Shown in pieces: positions 20,605 through 32,510 of a DNA stretch of 64,000 nt. The first letter of the stretch is position 1, and each line of letters starts with the position of its first letter. The translations under genes and the position numbers were made by a program. The notes beneath the pieces were generated by a model. It had not been told where the DNA came from. It ran no database searches and saw only the letters and a list, made by a program, of their open reading frames with translations. The stretch is from Azorinus chamasolen (taxonomy: Eukaryota; Mollusca; Bivalvia; Cardiida; Solecurtidae), in the NCBI GenBank assembly GCA_963576725.1, contig OY755242.1, positions 27,628,358 to 27,692,357 on the forward strand. The letters are read 5' to 3'.

Positions 20605-22070
20605 ATTTGTTCTGAACAAACCTTTTGTGTGTTAAACATCTAAAGTGCAGCAGGGCATGCAATATATCGCCATAAGTGAAATACTTGAAGCATTCGATAC
20701 ATTGATTTTCATAGGGAATGTAAACAGTCATATTTCCTTAATTCAAATCAATATATTGATATATTTATTCCTTAGGAATGTTTTTTGTATCATATATTTT
20801 TGACAATGGCCAGTATGTAAAATATTATATTCAAGCTGTACTTGAACATCAGTTGCAGTAAACGGACATGCCCGTTTTTTCCATTTAACTCTGGCATTAT
20901 TCTCGGATATGGTTCGTACAATAAGGTGCAAGGAAAGCATCATTGGAATGCAAACCAGATAATGCAAAAATAATGGACATTTTGAGGAACAGAGATGCTT
21001 TGCTGGGATGGAACTCGTTTCTAGGTTGTCAAGGAAACTGTTGGTAATATCGCTGTTTTCTATTAGAGATGTAGTTAATGCAAACTATCAGTGTATTTTT
21101 ATAACCATGGCACTACTAAACCCTTTTATAAAAATAATGCCTTCGCTAATGTTTCACTTGGTTCCGAATAGCTCAAGATTTTGAGAAACTGTTGATCGTG
21201 AGTCGGCCAGTTTGGGTACTGCTAAGATGCACGGTTATTCATCTGGAGCAAATCTGTTTGCAACTTCCTGTCTTGTCGCGCTTAACAGGCAAAGTGTTAA
21301 TAAACGCCTAAGGTAATTACACATTACGAAGCACGTGTTTTTATTCTTACGAATAGACACGTTGTGGTCAATTAATGCTTGTATCTGTTTCATCATATAA
21401 TTAAATGTGTATACTTATTATATTTAATCAGTCAAAGCCCGTTGTGTTAACATTGAACTAATTTGGTTGATAACCTACCTCAAGATTTTAAACATTTTAA
21501 ACATTGTTGAAATAGTTGATTAATTGTTGATCAAAAGCCAAAGTACAAGTTACAAGTCCAAAATGTCAGATTAATGTTTAAGGTAAAGTAGTTTGGAGTA
21601 TAATGGTTCATATGAAGTGAAGTACAAAGCAATTAAGAAGCATTTTCGCTGAGTTACAATAAAACCGGTTCATGATAACGCGTCGGGTTTGAAAGGCGTT
21701 TGTCAGACTTTTGGCACAATGCTTGTAGAGCTTGTTTCCTGAGTTGACGATAACGGGATATCTGTTAACGTTTCAAACAAATGGCCTGCGTTTGGACATT
21801 CTTACATTCCAAATATATACTTGTGTTTTTATTCATATACGTATTGTATCGAAACCTACACAGAAGTATTCGTATTAGCATTATACCTCGTATTCTTTTA
21901 CTCTATGGAATGCTTGCTATCGTTAAGCAATTTCTTAGTTGATATTGGTACATATCCTAGCATATATTTAATTGTAATAGCGTCTATTATTCGTTTTATT
22001 AATTGCTTAAGAGTGGATCTCAAAATAAAGTCCGGGAATTGAATAACGTTTCAAAAGCAAAGCTGTAACA
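20605..22070. other. Anonymous DNA with a family G fragment
   Basis: ATCTGGAGCAAATCTGTTTGCAACTTCCTGTCTTGTCGCGCTTA at about 21240-21285 resembles the right side of family G and its tail. Nothing else was recognised. Confidence 0.4.
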
Positions 22071-22074
22071 TTGA

Positions 22075-22313
22075 TTAACCATTTCCTTCTTTTGTACGTG
22101 TGTACATGCATTTGCAAACAGTGTAGATCAAGATCAGACGTCTGATCAGGATCTTCTCTGTCTGCCAATGGAATTTGAAAAATATATTTCTTTAGTTTTC
22201 CTTCTAAAATGGCTATCATGTTACACTTTCCATATTTCATTATAACTATTTTGTCAATGAATATTCAGTATGTATCGAAATTTGGAATCAACATGGAACA
22301 GGAAAAGGGTTAA
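22075..22313 (+). mobile_element. Family B-prime TTAA MITE, copy B7
   Basis: TTAACCATTTCCTTCTTTTG ... GGAACAGGAAAAGGGTTAA. The hairpin is cut short in the middle (GATCAGACGTCTGATC, 22131-22146), removing the CTCCTNNAGGAG core while leaving both outer arms GCAAACAGTGTAGATCAA and GGATCTTCTCTGTCTGC. Confidence 0.82.
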
Positions 22314-22319
22314 AATCGT

Positions 22320-23295
22320 AGTTTGGTATCGTTTAACCAAGATATGACAGTAGGAAACATGGGATGACAATTACAACGAGAAGAATGGTTTGGATATTTC
22401 TCTTTAGTAAGCTATTGGTGAAAGATTAAATGATTGTTTCATTAGGATCAAGGTTAGATGGCAGTTTGTAACAAAAACTTCTATACACAAAACTGAAATT
22501 GGAAACAGTATTCTTATCGTCTTGAGGATTCGTGATACCATCCTTTTCAATACGTATGTTTACTTTAAATAGTTCTGAAATATTGACGCAATATCCCGGT
22601 TGGTTGAGTCCGTAAAAGTTCACTACGGAATGAAACGGGGTGTCGCAGGTTCGGTCCTTGGCCGTGTTATATCAAAACTGTAAAATGTGAAAAGAGTGCA
22701 GTGTATCCGTCGTTTAATGTTTAATATAAGAGGGCTGTGCTACTTCTGGTTAGTCCTGTGGCATAATAATGTGAATTAGTGTTGATCAAGATTCAACCTT
22801 TAATCAGTATTTTACACTGGACTCGTCGAACCCCAAAGAGAGTGTTGAATCCCTCTCTGTCGTTCTTTAATCATGCATAATATATACGGTCATTTAACAA
22901 CCATCGAGCCAACGTGTCATATGGACACATAAAATAAACGTTCTAAAGCACTTGGAAATATAATAGATTAGCACCAAAAACATAATGTAAGATGTTCCTT
23001 TTCTTAACAAAATAAATTATTAACGGAACCTGTTGCAAGTTTGTGCAATCCTTTCAACCTTATTAATATTTCAACTCATTGGTGCGCGTCTATGATCTGG
23101 AATATTGTTATCAATGTTTATTGATACGATATGAGTGGGTAAATCTTTATACAAACACATATGGCGAACCTTGTACGGCTGAACGGGAAGCGGATCTGCG
23201 GCGGTATTACGATGTATGGATGTGTATCTGTTCTAGTGAAAAATTCCAATAAGTGTTCCCGAGATCTTTATCGAGGTTGTACGAGTATGGTACAT
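22320..23295. other. Anonymous DNA
   Basis: No repeat of this window and no coding pattern recognised. Confidence 0.45.
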
Positions 23296-23300
23296 TCAAT

Positions 23301-23929
23301 GAAAACATAGTAAAGTCAAGCAGGAAAACCAGGATGCAACCATAACCAAAACACCGATAGAAAATAAGTGCGACACACGCCCAACCACAAAAACATACGC
23401 GCACACACACACGCGCGCGCACGTGTGATGTGCGAAGAGTATCGAAGTAAAGAGCGCGCGAGAAGCAAATCTACAACACCAACAAATACACAAGACAAAG
23501 GCACCATACAACAATAAAAGTAAGGGTGACAAAGAGAGGACAGTGCCCTCGAACGGTCGATGGTAAAACTACCACTGGGGTTTTAAACCGGTTTTACAGA
23601 CGCCCTTACCTCACACCTGTTTAAAGGCAACCTATTTGTCGCCATTTTAGAAAGTAACAAACAGTGTAATAAAATATCCCCACTGGACTGTCCCACAACA
23701 AAGAAGACGGCCAACACATGACAATATGTAAAGCAGAGCATCTAAATAACTGTGAAAATGTGTCAAATATGTCCTCAATGAATGTGTTGAGGACAGAGTA
23801 ACTGCACGGAAGCCATTAAGGACATGGCAGAGAGAAGGCAATACATGAGACCGGCAGGCTCATCCCGTTTCCGAGTTTAAGAGTGTATCATAGAGGTACT
23901 ACCCTCGGCCTGTCATCGCGCAAGCAAAG
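23301..23929 (-). mobile_element. Penelope-like 3'-end copy, 5'-truncated (P2)
   Basis: Matches the P1 3' region in order: TAGTAAAGTCAAGCAGG, CAAAACACCGATAGA, a CA/CG tract, GGGTGACAAAGAGAG, CTGGGG...AAACCGGTTT, TGTCAAATATGT, and CCTCGGCCTGTCATCGCGCAAGCAAAG. The match stops at the codons for the RT C-terminus, so only untranslated sequence and the last few codons remain. It is less similar to P1 than the 47620 copy is. Confidence 0.82.
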
Positions 23930-24153
23930 CAGCCGCTTTGTTCACAACATATAAATGCCTGTTGTTGTTGTACATATTACTTGACTGGTGGTAGATATAC
24001 GAACGGTGATTATGTATTAACAGATTACAATCGAATGCTTTACCTGTGTGACTTAGTTGTCATTATTTACGTTTTCGTTCTTATAAGAAAAGATGATCCT
24101 GTGGCACGAACTAGTATGAGAGTGTGCCGTTGGCTCCTCTTGCAAGAACTGGT

Positions 24154-24376
24154 TTAAACAATTCCCTCTTACTGACACCGTTTGACGTCATTGTAAAACT
24201 TACCTTTTGAAACCATTGTGATAAGTTGACCATTTTCGGCATAGGAGCAAATGCTCTATTTATCACAATGGTTTCAAAACTACACAATTCTAAACTTTAG
24301 CTTTTTAGTAAATGCACCTTTTCAATAGATTCATCAAAAGAGGTTGAGTCTAAAATAGCCTATAATGGAATGGATT
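24154..24376 (+). mobile_element. Family F element, copy F3
   Basis: Starts near TTTAAACAATTCCCTCTTAC; hairpin GAAACCATTGTGATAAGTTGACCATTTTCGGCATAGGAGCAAATGCTCTATTTATCACAATGGTTTC has one decayed arm; the right half ends GCCTATAATGGAATGGATTG. The terminal TTAA motifs are degraded. Confidence 0.7.
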
Positions 24377-24579
24377 GAGAGACTATTATTGGTTTTTAGC
24401 ATGAGAAGAGCCGAACCAATTTCCCTGTATCCATTCCTCCTGATCACTTTCTCATGCGTATGAATGTACTATTCACTGTTGCATAACGCACAACAGTCCT
24501 TCGAAGACATACAAGATAGCAGAACTGTGTGTGATATGGAAAGTGTACTTATATCATGTGGATTATCTCAATGATATTA

Positions 24580-24783
24580 CAGTAAAACCTCTCTATAACG
24601 GCCACTAAATTGTTTTAATTAGTTGGTATTTGGTGCAGATGACTGCTTAAAGCAAGGTGGAAGTAAAACAGAACGCTCCTATAGGAGCGTTCTGTTTTAC
24701 TTTCACCTTCCTTTAAGCAGCCACCTGTCCTTAACACAAAATACTTGATGTAATTTAGTGGCCGTTATAGTGAGGTTTTACTG
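24580..24783. mobile_element. Family C TA MITE, copy C1
   Basis: CAGTAAAACCTCTCTATAAC at the left and GTTATAGTGAGGTTTTACTG at the right, each flanked by TA. Inner hairpin arms GACTGCTTAAAGCAAGGTGG, AAGTAAAACAGAACG; centre CTCCTATAGGAG at 24676-24687. 204 bp. Such ends and TA duplication are typical of pogo/Tigger-type elements (inference). Confidence 0.9.
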
Positions 24784-25004
24784 TAGTACCTTTTGTTGCA
24801 ACTAAGGTTTGCGTTTGCGTTACGAACACATCAAACAAAATAAACTCAACCCGTAGTAAAATTTGCTTTCATCGTATACTTCTGGATATTTATTTGTTAT
24901 AAGTACATTCGAACTAAATTAATTAAAGCTGGAATTCAATAAGGAATAGTTCAGCATTTGAAAAATCGTTAAGATTAATTAGTATTGTATATCCCTTCCT
25001 TTAA

Positions 25005-25205
25005 AATTTATGCTTGTCCACGCTGATGTTGGATCCGTCTGATTAGGTTCTGCTCTGTTTTATTATGAAAGTATGAAATTATTACAGATCTGACTTCTAT
25101 TAATACCAAACTATCCTGTGCACATATACCATTATAAGAATTGAGCTAATTAATATACATAATGTTATTTTTTCTTTCATGAATGTTCAACAATGAAAGG
25201 GTTAA
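25005..25205 (+). mobile_element. Family B element, left end decayed (B21)
   Basis: GGATCCGTCTGATTAGGTTCTGCTCTGTTTTATTATG, then CCATTATAAGAATTGAGCTAATTAATA, ending GTTCAACAATGAAAGGGTTAA. One hairpin arm is missing. Confidence 0.65.
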
Positions 25206-25364
25206 TGAACTCCCAAATGCTGAGTATTTGAACAAACGTAATACTGTTATTATACAATACAGTAAAATATATTAGAAAGTGTATTTTATACATTTGTATA
25301 CACCGTCTAAAATTCATTCCAGTATATTTTAAATTAAGCGCGTAAGACCACTTGGATGTGTATA

Positions 25365-25518
25365 CAGTAAAATCCTTTCAAATCGGAATTCTAGTAAAGA
25401 ACAATTTAGATATTGTAGGCAGGGTGAAAGTCATGCAGAAACCTCCAAGAGGAGTTTTCTGTACGACGCTCATCTTGCATTAAGCTGCCACCTGTCTACC
25501 TGACTGATAGTTTTACTA
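25365..25518. mobile_element. Family D TA element, diverged copy
   Basis: Left end CAGTAAAATCCTTTCAAATC after TA; hairpin GTCATGCAGAAACCTCCAAGAGGAGTTTTCTGTACGACG; right side GCATTAAGCTGCCACCTG and a degraded end GATAGTTTTACTATA. Shorter than D2 or D7. Confidence 0.65.
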
Positions 25519-25625
25519 TATTTAACGTCCAGTTCAGACGGCTTTTAAAGTAATTGTATCAGATCGGCTGGTTCAATTTAATTGTAAAGTAACACAGTGT
25601 TTTTCATTCTTATAATGGTCTCAAA

Positions 25626-25914
25626 TTAACCCTTCTCTTGCTGAATTTTATAATACATTTCTCCTTCTTTACCCATGCTCTGTTGTATAATTACATATAT
25701 CTTCACTGTGTATAAGTATTTCGCTGTGCAGTCACTGCTATGGAGTGCACTGGTTGCATAATCAACTTGTAAATAGTGCAGACCCTGATGAGACAGCTCC
25801 TGAAGGAGCTGTCACATCTGAGTCTTCACTATTTACCTGTTCAGGAGCTGTCTCATCTGGGTCTTCACTATTTACAGGTATGTATATTGACGTGAATAGC
25901 AAGCGAAGGGTTAT
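25626..25914 (-). mobile_element. Family A MITE with duplicated hairpin arm (A5)
   Basis: TTAACCCTTCTCTTGCTGAA ... AGCAAGCGAAGGGTTAT (right TTAA changed to TTAT). The core CTCCTGAAGGAG is at 25797-25808. A second copy of the right arm, AGGAGCTGTCTCATCTGGGTCTTCACTATTTAC (about 25844-25876), follows directly, which explains the 289-bp length against 250 bp in intact copies. Confidence 0.87.
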
Positions 25915-26030
25915 GGCAGCAACACTACTTGCCATACGGTATGCTGGTTGGACGGCATTCGGTTCACTCCTTATCAGAGTCCATATTTAGTATCTAGGAT
26001 CTCCCTCTAAACCTGACGTTCAATTTAGTA

Positions 26031-26231
26031 CAGTAAAACCTCTCTATAACGGCTACTAAATTTTGTTAATCAGTTTCTAGTTAGGGCAGGTGGCTGCTTA
26101 TAGCAAGGTGAAAGTAAAACAGAACGCTCCTATAGGACCATTCTGTTTTACTTTCACCTTGCTTTAAGCAGCCACCTGCCTTAACACAAATATTTTATGT
26201 AATTTAGTGGCCGTTATAAGAGGTTTTACTG
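26031..26231. mobile_element. Family C TA MITE, copy C2
   Basis: CAGTAAAACCTCTCTATAAC to GTTATAAGAGGTTTTACTG, flanked by TA on both sides. Centre CTCCTATAGGAC at 26127-26138, one base from the shared core. Confidence 0.9.
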
Positions 26232-26360
26232 TATAAATATGCAGGCATTCAGCAGCCACCGGCCTACAAATATCTAAACTCTTCTCTACTAGTTCTTTTT
26301 ATTAGAACCTAAAATAGTTTTATTCATAGTCATCTATTGTAAAGTGATGCTCATGAAGTA

Positions 26361-26565
26361 CAGTAAAACCCCGCTAATGCGACCACCTAAAAGAGGTATA
26401 ATTATGGGTGTTACATGCAGGCGGTAGCTTAATGCAGGACAAAAGTAATACAGAAAGCTCCTAGAGGAGCTTTCTGTATTACTTTTGCCCTGCATTAAGC
26501 AACCACCTGTTTATAATAACACCAATGTTTATTCATTAAGTGGTCGCATTAGCGGGGTTTTACTG
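26361..26565. mobile_element. Family D TA MITE, copy D2
   Basis: CAGTAAAACCCCGCTAATGC to GCATTAGCGGGGTTTTACTG, with TA on each side. Inner hairpin GCAGGCGGTAGCTTAATGCA / TGCATTAAGCAACCACCTG with centre CTCCTAGAGGAG at 26458-26469. This is the most perfect pair of family D ends in the window. Confidence 0.92.
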
Positions 26566-27009
26566 TACAATAAAACCGTGGTTTTGAAAGTGTGATTATC
26601 CTGTTTCTGCCATTCAATACTGCTAATCTTGACAATGATTGACAACAGCAGTCAAATAAATATTCAAATGGAGTCATTAGACGTTTCTTCTGAACATAAT
26701 TCAATCAACAGCATCTTATCTGTTCTTACTTATATCCAGTTCATATACATTAACTCCACCATTGCCACCTGTACGAGACATAATGTGTTTGCACTGGGGG
26801 ACACATCTAGACTACTACAAGCGATGTCTCAATCTGAATAATCGCCTCCGTCCCCTTTATAAATTATCTATCATTAATGATGTACTTAATGTATTTATTC
26901 CGCAACTTTTAACCCTATCCTTCATATAAACGTTTTGACATCTTTTTAGGGGCCGTGTTGTCAGGGAATTATTATGATCTCATAGTTTCTGAAACGGCAA
27001 CGCGGTCCA

Positions 27010-27317
27010 TACTGTGAAATATCGATATCTCGAACTTCAAGGGACCGTATAAAATTACTCGAGATAACAGAAGTTCGAGTCATCAGATTTATAATCTGAG
27101 AACATTCTCAAGTCCACAGTAAAATGCACGTTGAAAGTAACCCTACTGTAGGAGCTTTCAGCTTTAATTTCGTCATAATCTGTCACACGTGTTTCTATAG
27201 ATGCGTAGTGGTATATTTCAGAATAATTCTGTATTGTAAATTTCGGAAGGACCAAACTTGTACATCGAGTTATCCGAAGTTCGAGTTATCCATTTACGAG
27301 ATACTGATGTCCCACTG
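27010..27317. mobile_element. TA-type palindromic element, CTCGA family (I3)
   Basis: Left end ACTGTGAAATATCGATATCTCGAACTT and right end (reverse complement) CAGTGGGACATCAGTATCTCG, TA-flanked on the right. Inner arms ATAACAGAAGTTCGAGT and ACTTGTACATCGAGTTATCC partly pair. The left terminus is decayed. Ends of the type CAGTGGRACATCNRTATCTCG again suggest a pogo-like element. Confidence 0.65.
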
Positions 27318-27656
27318 TATTTCAGTGGCAAATATGGTGATGAATATTTACTAATTAACGAATATGTGTATACATATTAATGCAGGAAAGAGTTAAAAAC
27401 GGATCAATATATTTATGGCAATTTATTAAAATTACAAAATATGCGACTCATTTCGAGTAATGTTTGGATTCCTGGTATTTGATACCGAAAAGGTCACATA
27501 CCGCCGATGATGATGGAGATGAAGATAATTACCATATTAATCTCAGTCAACCTACGCATTCCTGTGAGACGAGAACATAATTACATGTGCAGTGCACTTT
27601 AGCACTTAATGTTGTATAAATATCTAAATTAACCCTCATCGCGCTTTTCGCGACTT

Positions 27657-27810
27657 GGGTCCAAGGTTATAAAACTTCTTCTCAGTCTGAGTCTGAGATC
27701 ATTCTCAAGTATCTGATTGGTCAGATTCTGAGCAAGCTCAGAATCTGACCAATCAGATGTTTGAGAATGATCTCAGACTCAAGCGAAAAGTTTTATAACC
27801 TCGGGGGCCA
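27657..27810. mobile_element. Family E inverted-repeat element, copy E3
   Basis: GGGTCCAAGGTTATAAAACT ... AGTTTTATAACCTCGGGGGCC. Inner arms ATTCTCAAGTATCTGATTGG and CCAATCAGATGTTTGAGAAT meet at GATTCTGAGCAAGCTCAGAATC. Confidence 0.82.
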
Positions 27811-28062
27811 GGCTCGCATCTTATAACAGTTTGGACCCAGAGACTCATCAGTATCCATGTTTTTGACACTCGGTCAATAGTTTAGTTAACATGTATGCGT
27901 CAGATCCAAATTTAAACAAGAATTGTGTTGTTGTCACAGCGCGGAATAAGAATGACGATTCGTAGTTCAATGTAAGGCAATGTGAAAATGGCATGTTAAC
28001 CTTAAACATATACTAGGATATTTGTCGGTTTACACATTCATTTCAGTGTATGTTTCATTATA

Positions 28063-28145
28063 CAGTAAAACCCCTCTTCTGTGACCACTTTATGAATGAA
28101 AATAAATATTTTAAAAGCAGGAGGTTGCTTAATGCCGGTCGTGCA
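28063..28145 (+). mobile_element. Family D element, left-end fragment
   Basis: TACAGTAAAACCCCTCTTCTGTGACCACTT followed by GCAGGAGGTTGCTTAATGCC. The match stops at about 28145 and no right end follows. Confidence 0.6.
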
Positions 28146-28430
28146 GGAGACATCATATTTTGGCGTCCTTTACTTCACGCATGTCTGTTTTAGCCTGTGG
28201 CCGTCTTGTGTCGTTATCGGACCTTCTTCAAAATGTTTGAAATACAACAAATATTAATAGTAACGTTTGAACATTATTATGAGCCATACCGAACTTTGAA
28301 ATGTTGAAAACAGGCCTAAATTACTAAAACTTGTGCTTTAAAACTATAACAAACCAAAAGTAGAAATTCTGATATAAATAGCATGCTGCTGACATGTGCC
28401 ACGTGATGTGACTGGAGGCATTGGATGTAA

Positions 28431-28890
28431 ACACTTGAAACATGGAAGTCGGAACTTGGAACCCGGAAGTCGGAACTTTAAACATGGAAGTTGGAACTTG
28501 GAAGTCGGAACTTGGAACATGAAAGTTGAAACTTGAAATATGGAACTTGGAACATGGAAATAAGAACTTGGAAGTCGAAACCTCGAACATGGAAGTCAGA
28601 ACTTGGAATTTGGGGGTCGGAAGTTGGAACATGGAAGTTGGAACATGGAAGTTGGAACTTGGAACTTGGAAGTCGGAACTTGGAACTTGGAAGTCGGAAC
28701 TTGGAACATTGAAGTTGGAACATGGAAGTCGGAACTTTGAACTTCGAAGTCGGAACTTGGAATATGGAAGTCGAAACTAAGAAGTAGGAACTTGGAACTC
28801 GGGCGTAAACAATATACAATGACCAAAGAGCAAATTATCTTTGAAGTAAGAAGTAAGAACTTGGAAGTCGGAACTATGAAGAAGGAACTT
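28431..28890. repeat. Minisatellite, GGAACTTGGAAGTC-type units
   Basis: Tens of copies of a 9-10 bp half-unit (GGAACTTGGAA, GGAACATGGAA, GTCGGAACTT) alternate, giving higher-order repeats of about 19-20 bp. Open frames on both strands (28478-28819 minus, 28526-28780 plus) follow from the near-multiple-of-three periodicity without stops and are not genes. Confidence 0.9.
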
Positions 28891-29068
28891 ATTATGTCAC
28901 CACCGGGCTTTCGTACATTTCAGACGACCATGCATGACAGAGACAGTTTACTGAAAAGGTACATTCAACTAACAATACTGATCAATAATGCATGCCGTCT
29001 GTGGCGTTGGGCCGCGGGTACTATTTTGTTAATCGGTGTATAGTTGTTGCTACAGGAGTGTGATCATA

Positions 29069-29273
29069 CAGTAAAACCTCTCTATAACGGCCACTAAATT
29101 ACATCAAGCATTTTGTCTTAAAGGCCGGTGGCTGCTTAAAGCAAGGTGAAAGTAAAACAGAACGCTCCTATAGGATCGTTCTGTTTTACTTTCACCTTGC
29201 TTTAAGCAACCACCTGCCCTAAATACCAACTAATTAACATAATTTAGTGGCCGTTATAGAGAGGTTTTACAGT
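29069..29273. mobile_element. Family C TA MITE, copy C3
   Basis: CAGTAAAACCTCTCTATAAC to GTTATAGAGAGGTTTTACAG (terminal CTG changed to CAG), TA-flanked. Centre CTCCTATAGGAT at 29165. Confidence 0.9.
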
Positions 29274-29323
29274 ATATACTTTGATAGAATAGCGGGTCAG
29301 GCGTGGACGGTCGTTTGCAAATA

Positions 29324-29521
29324 CAGTAAAACCTCTCTATAACGGCCACTAAATCACATCAAGTATGTTGTCTTAAAGGCAGGTGACTGCTTAAAGCAAG
29401 GTGGAAGTAAAACAGAACGCTCCTATAGGAGCGTTCTATTTTACTTTCACCTTGCCTTAAGCAGTCACCTGCCCTAAATACCTTAACACAATTTAGTGGC
29501 CGTTATAGAGAGGTTTTACTG
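29324..29521. mobile_element. Family C TA MITE, copy C4
   Basis: CAGTAAAACCTCTCTATAAC to GTTATAGAGAGGTTTTACTG, TA on both sides; centre CTCCTATAGGAG at 29420-29431. Only about 50 bp from C3 and in tandem with the D copy that follows. Confidence 0.92.
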
Positions 29522-29528
29522 TAGTGTA

Positions 29529-29726
29529 CAGTAGAACCTATCTTGAATCAACATTAAGAACATGTCTAATTTCGAGTCTTTAAGACAGGTGGTAGTTTAA
29601 TGCAGCTCGAAAGTAATGCAGACAGTTCATGACGCTCTCTACTTTGCACCCCCTTGCGACAAGCAACCGCCTGCTTTTAATGACGCCTATGCTCAATAAA
29701 TGAGTTGCTTTAGACATGTGCCACTG
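29529..29726. mobile_element. Family D TA element, diverged copy
   Basis: CAGTAGAACCTATCTTGAAT to the degraded right end GCTTTAGACATGTGCCACTG, flanked by TA. Inner arms GGTGGTAGTTTAATGCAG / GACAAGCAACCGCCTGC are still recognisable. Confidence 0.65.
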
Positions 29727-29734
29727 TATATCTG

Positions 29735-29862
29735 ATCAGGATGTACCTGCAAGAGCCCTCTGCTGATGGTCTGCACTGTTTGTCTGTTAAACCTTTTATA
29801 CTGAATGAACTCTATAAGGTGGGCTATTCCACACCGACACTTCGGCGTTGAAAGGGTTGTGT
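29735..29862 (-). mobile_element. Family H fragment
   Basis: TGATCAGGATGTACCTGCAAGAGCCCTCTGCTGATGGTCTGCACTGTTTGTC, then GTGGGCTATTCCACACCGACACTTCGGCGTTGAAAGGGTT, which parallels the right side of H1 at 7861-7906. The left arm is missing. Confidence 0.55.
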
Positions 29863-30231
29863 TATCTGGATACTCCATGTTGTGTGCATTGTACTGTGTG
29901 TTTTCGAGAGAGTATTATCAATATAGTAAAGGCGTTGGTGGGTAATGCTTGCGTTGGGAATATCGCGTGAGCGTAATTAAGTAACTAGTTACGTCATCTG
30001 TTTATAACATTAAATGATAAGAGATAATGATCAAAGAACCAGTTATTTTACATATATCAGAATAAATTCCATCACAGTAATTTATATGTTGTTTTAAATC
30101 ATTTCCATTACATACAGGAATGCTCTTCAACACGAAATGATCAACTTTTACTTAAAGCAAGCAAGTTGTATTTTATGTACTAAGCATTTGTATAGTAATT
30201 CTATCGCTGCCGATGTCGCATCCGTGATAAC

Positions 30232-30306
30232 CTATGAAACCCGTTTGGATCCAGATGAGTCACCGGGTAACTTGACGTTTCATTAGGATCCAAACTATTT
30301 GTTACT
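30232..30306 (+). repeat. Family G dyad, copy G7
   Basis: CCCGTTTGGATCCAGATGAGTCACCGGGTAACTTGACGTTTCATTAGGATCCAAACTATTTG forms an imperfect hairpin with GTTTGGATCC and GGATCCAAAC arms. Confidence 0.68.
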
Positions 30307-30895
30307 ATAATCTTTTACAAACGAATTGTAGCAGATAACATTATATGCAGGGGAGGTAATAATTTCGAATTAAAAATGTCGTCTCAAGGAATGATCACAG
30401 TCATTCAAGGCGGTAGTCAAATAATTGTTAGTGTTGTTGTCTTTGTAGTTGTGGTTAGCAAGTTTCTAATTTATTCTATTGTGTAACCGATTCTCCAAAA
30501 GAAAAGTTGTCTTAGTTGTTGCTAATGTGATTAACTGTTATCAAATATATATGTATTTCTTACTGACAACACACTTATTAACCTTTGCATAACCACGGGG
30601 ATAATTTAGTAAATGTTGACCAGGCGCCAAACTGCCACGTGGTTCAACGCGAAACATAAGTATAATGTATTGTGTTAATGGTGCGGGAAAATGCTTATCA
30701 GAGTTAAAGTACACAAATATTAAAAACAACAACATCATTAAAATACAATGAACATGTCATGTTTGAAAGTACATTTCTATTAACTCTTTTGCCGCAAAAG
30801 GCGAATGCGTAATAACCGTTCCAAACAGTTCCAGGGGAGAGGGTGAGTAACTCGGGGTCTCCTCGGCATCCAAAATGTTTGACACTGATTATTTA

Positions 30896-31099
30896 CAGTA
30901 AAACCTCTCTATAACGACCAATAAATTGTGTTAATTAGTTGGTATTTGGGGCAGGTGGAAGCTTAAAGCAAGGTTAAAGTAAAACGGAACGCTCGTATAG
31001 GAGCGTTCTATTTTACTTTCACCTTGCTTTAAGCAGCCACCTGGCTTTAACACAAAATACTTGATGTAATTTAGTGGTCGTTATAGAGAGGTTTTACTG
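30896..31099. mobile_element. Family C TA MITE, copy C5
   Basis: CAGTAAAACCTCTCTATAAC to GTTATAGAGAGGTTTTACTG, TA-flanked, 204 bp. Centre CTCGTATAGGAG, one base from the shared core. Confidence 0.9.
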
Positions 31100-31104
31100 T
31101 ATTT

Positions 31105-32390
31105 GTAAAGAAACTAGAGAAAACGCCATTTTGAAACCTGACGATGATCTTAACAGATGAAATTTATTATCGAGGAAACGGAAAGTTCTAGTCTCTCATT
31201 GGAAACTTTATATTTTATGTTATTTGAATAAATTTCTACAATTTACGTGTCTATATACATCCACCATATGGAAACTACTTTATATTTCTGTATTTCCAAT
31301 ATGTCTTATTTAGTGTCAGTAATTAAGTTTAGTACAGTTATATAATGTCAAAGTTGATATTGTGTTTCAGTGAATTTACAGAAAACTTAACTATTCATTT
31401 ACTAGATTTTTGGGTTTAATTGTCGGAGATCAGACTACAAAAGAGACGAATGTACTTGACGTTAGCCAATTTATTTCGATACTATTGAAGAAAACCCCAT
31501 TCAGAGCTTACAATGGACCCATCATTTTTATGTAGATGGTGTACAACAAACACATTGTTTGCTGGAATAAGTCACTGACATTAATTGCAAACTTTCTAGA
31601 GTAATTTATGCCAATTGGACTGAAATATTTCTACTTCTAATACGAAGTTTACATCTACAACAACAGTACTGGTAACTTTTCATTTTCATATGTATATAAA
31701 TCTATTAACAAAAACGTTGTCAACATATTCATATTGCCACAGTGCTTACAGTCCATTTTCGAATAGTTTATTCCTTTATTATACTTGGCGAAATAAAACT
31801 TTGAAATTAACCATTATAATATTTCAATTCTATTAATAAATGTTGACCACTGTATAATATATGTGCAATTACATTACTTTTGATCCATATTATATGACAC
31901 CGATAGACAACATAATATGGTACATAACATAAATTGGCCCGTGACAGACCACAATGGGTAGTCCACTATATTGCTTGTCCCAGAGGAGAAATTGCACTTT
32001 TCTCAATATTTGATGAGATGCATATTTGCCAAATTTTCTTGTATCGTCCGCCTTTTTACTGTATTCTATGGTTCCCTTTGTTTTTATTTGTACACATAAT
32101 GCATAGAAAATGCATTGATTCGTAAGCATTGTATTCTATCACTACGTTTACATTTCTGCGAAAGTTTGGCAGTTTGTCAATGATCTTTCTGATACTGATA
32201 AACATCCTCGCATATGTTTTACCTTAAAACTATCCATGATTCCTTTGAACAGCATGATTGTTGCTTAGAATAACACAGGTGAAAGGTTGAGGCTTATCCA
32301 GCTGTGAACAAAACACTGTCTGCACAAATTCAGATGTAAGCACAATTCATTATTTCCGATTCGATAAGCTTTCTAGAAAGTGTTGATCGA
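31105..32390. other. Anonymous DNA
   Basis: AT-rich; two overlapping 63-79 codon frames around 31890-32129 on opposite strands have no recognisable features. Confidence 0.45.
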
Positions 32391-32391
32391 G

Positions 32392-32470
32392 TGACAAACA
32401 GTTTGAGATGCCGAGTTACTCGGTGTTTCGTCTGGGTCCAAGCTGTTGGCAAACACGACTCAAATCGCGA
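32392..32470. repeat. Family G dyad, copy G8
   Basis: ACAAACAGTTTGAGATGCCGAGTTACTCGGTGTTTCGTCTGGGTCCAAGCTGTTGGCAAAC, preceded by AAGTGTTGATCGAGTG, a form of the G tail in inverted position. Confidence 0.6.
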
Positions 32471-32510
32471 ATAACGGGATACGTCTGTATACGAATATTG
32501 GATAAAAGTA

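Noticed and set aside
28478..28819. 113-codon and overlapping frames rich in FQVPTSKF / ELGTWKLE
   Set aside because: They translate the GGAACTTGGAAGTC minisatellite on both strands; periodicity, not a repeat protein gene.
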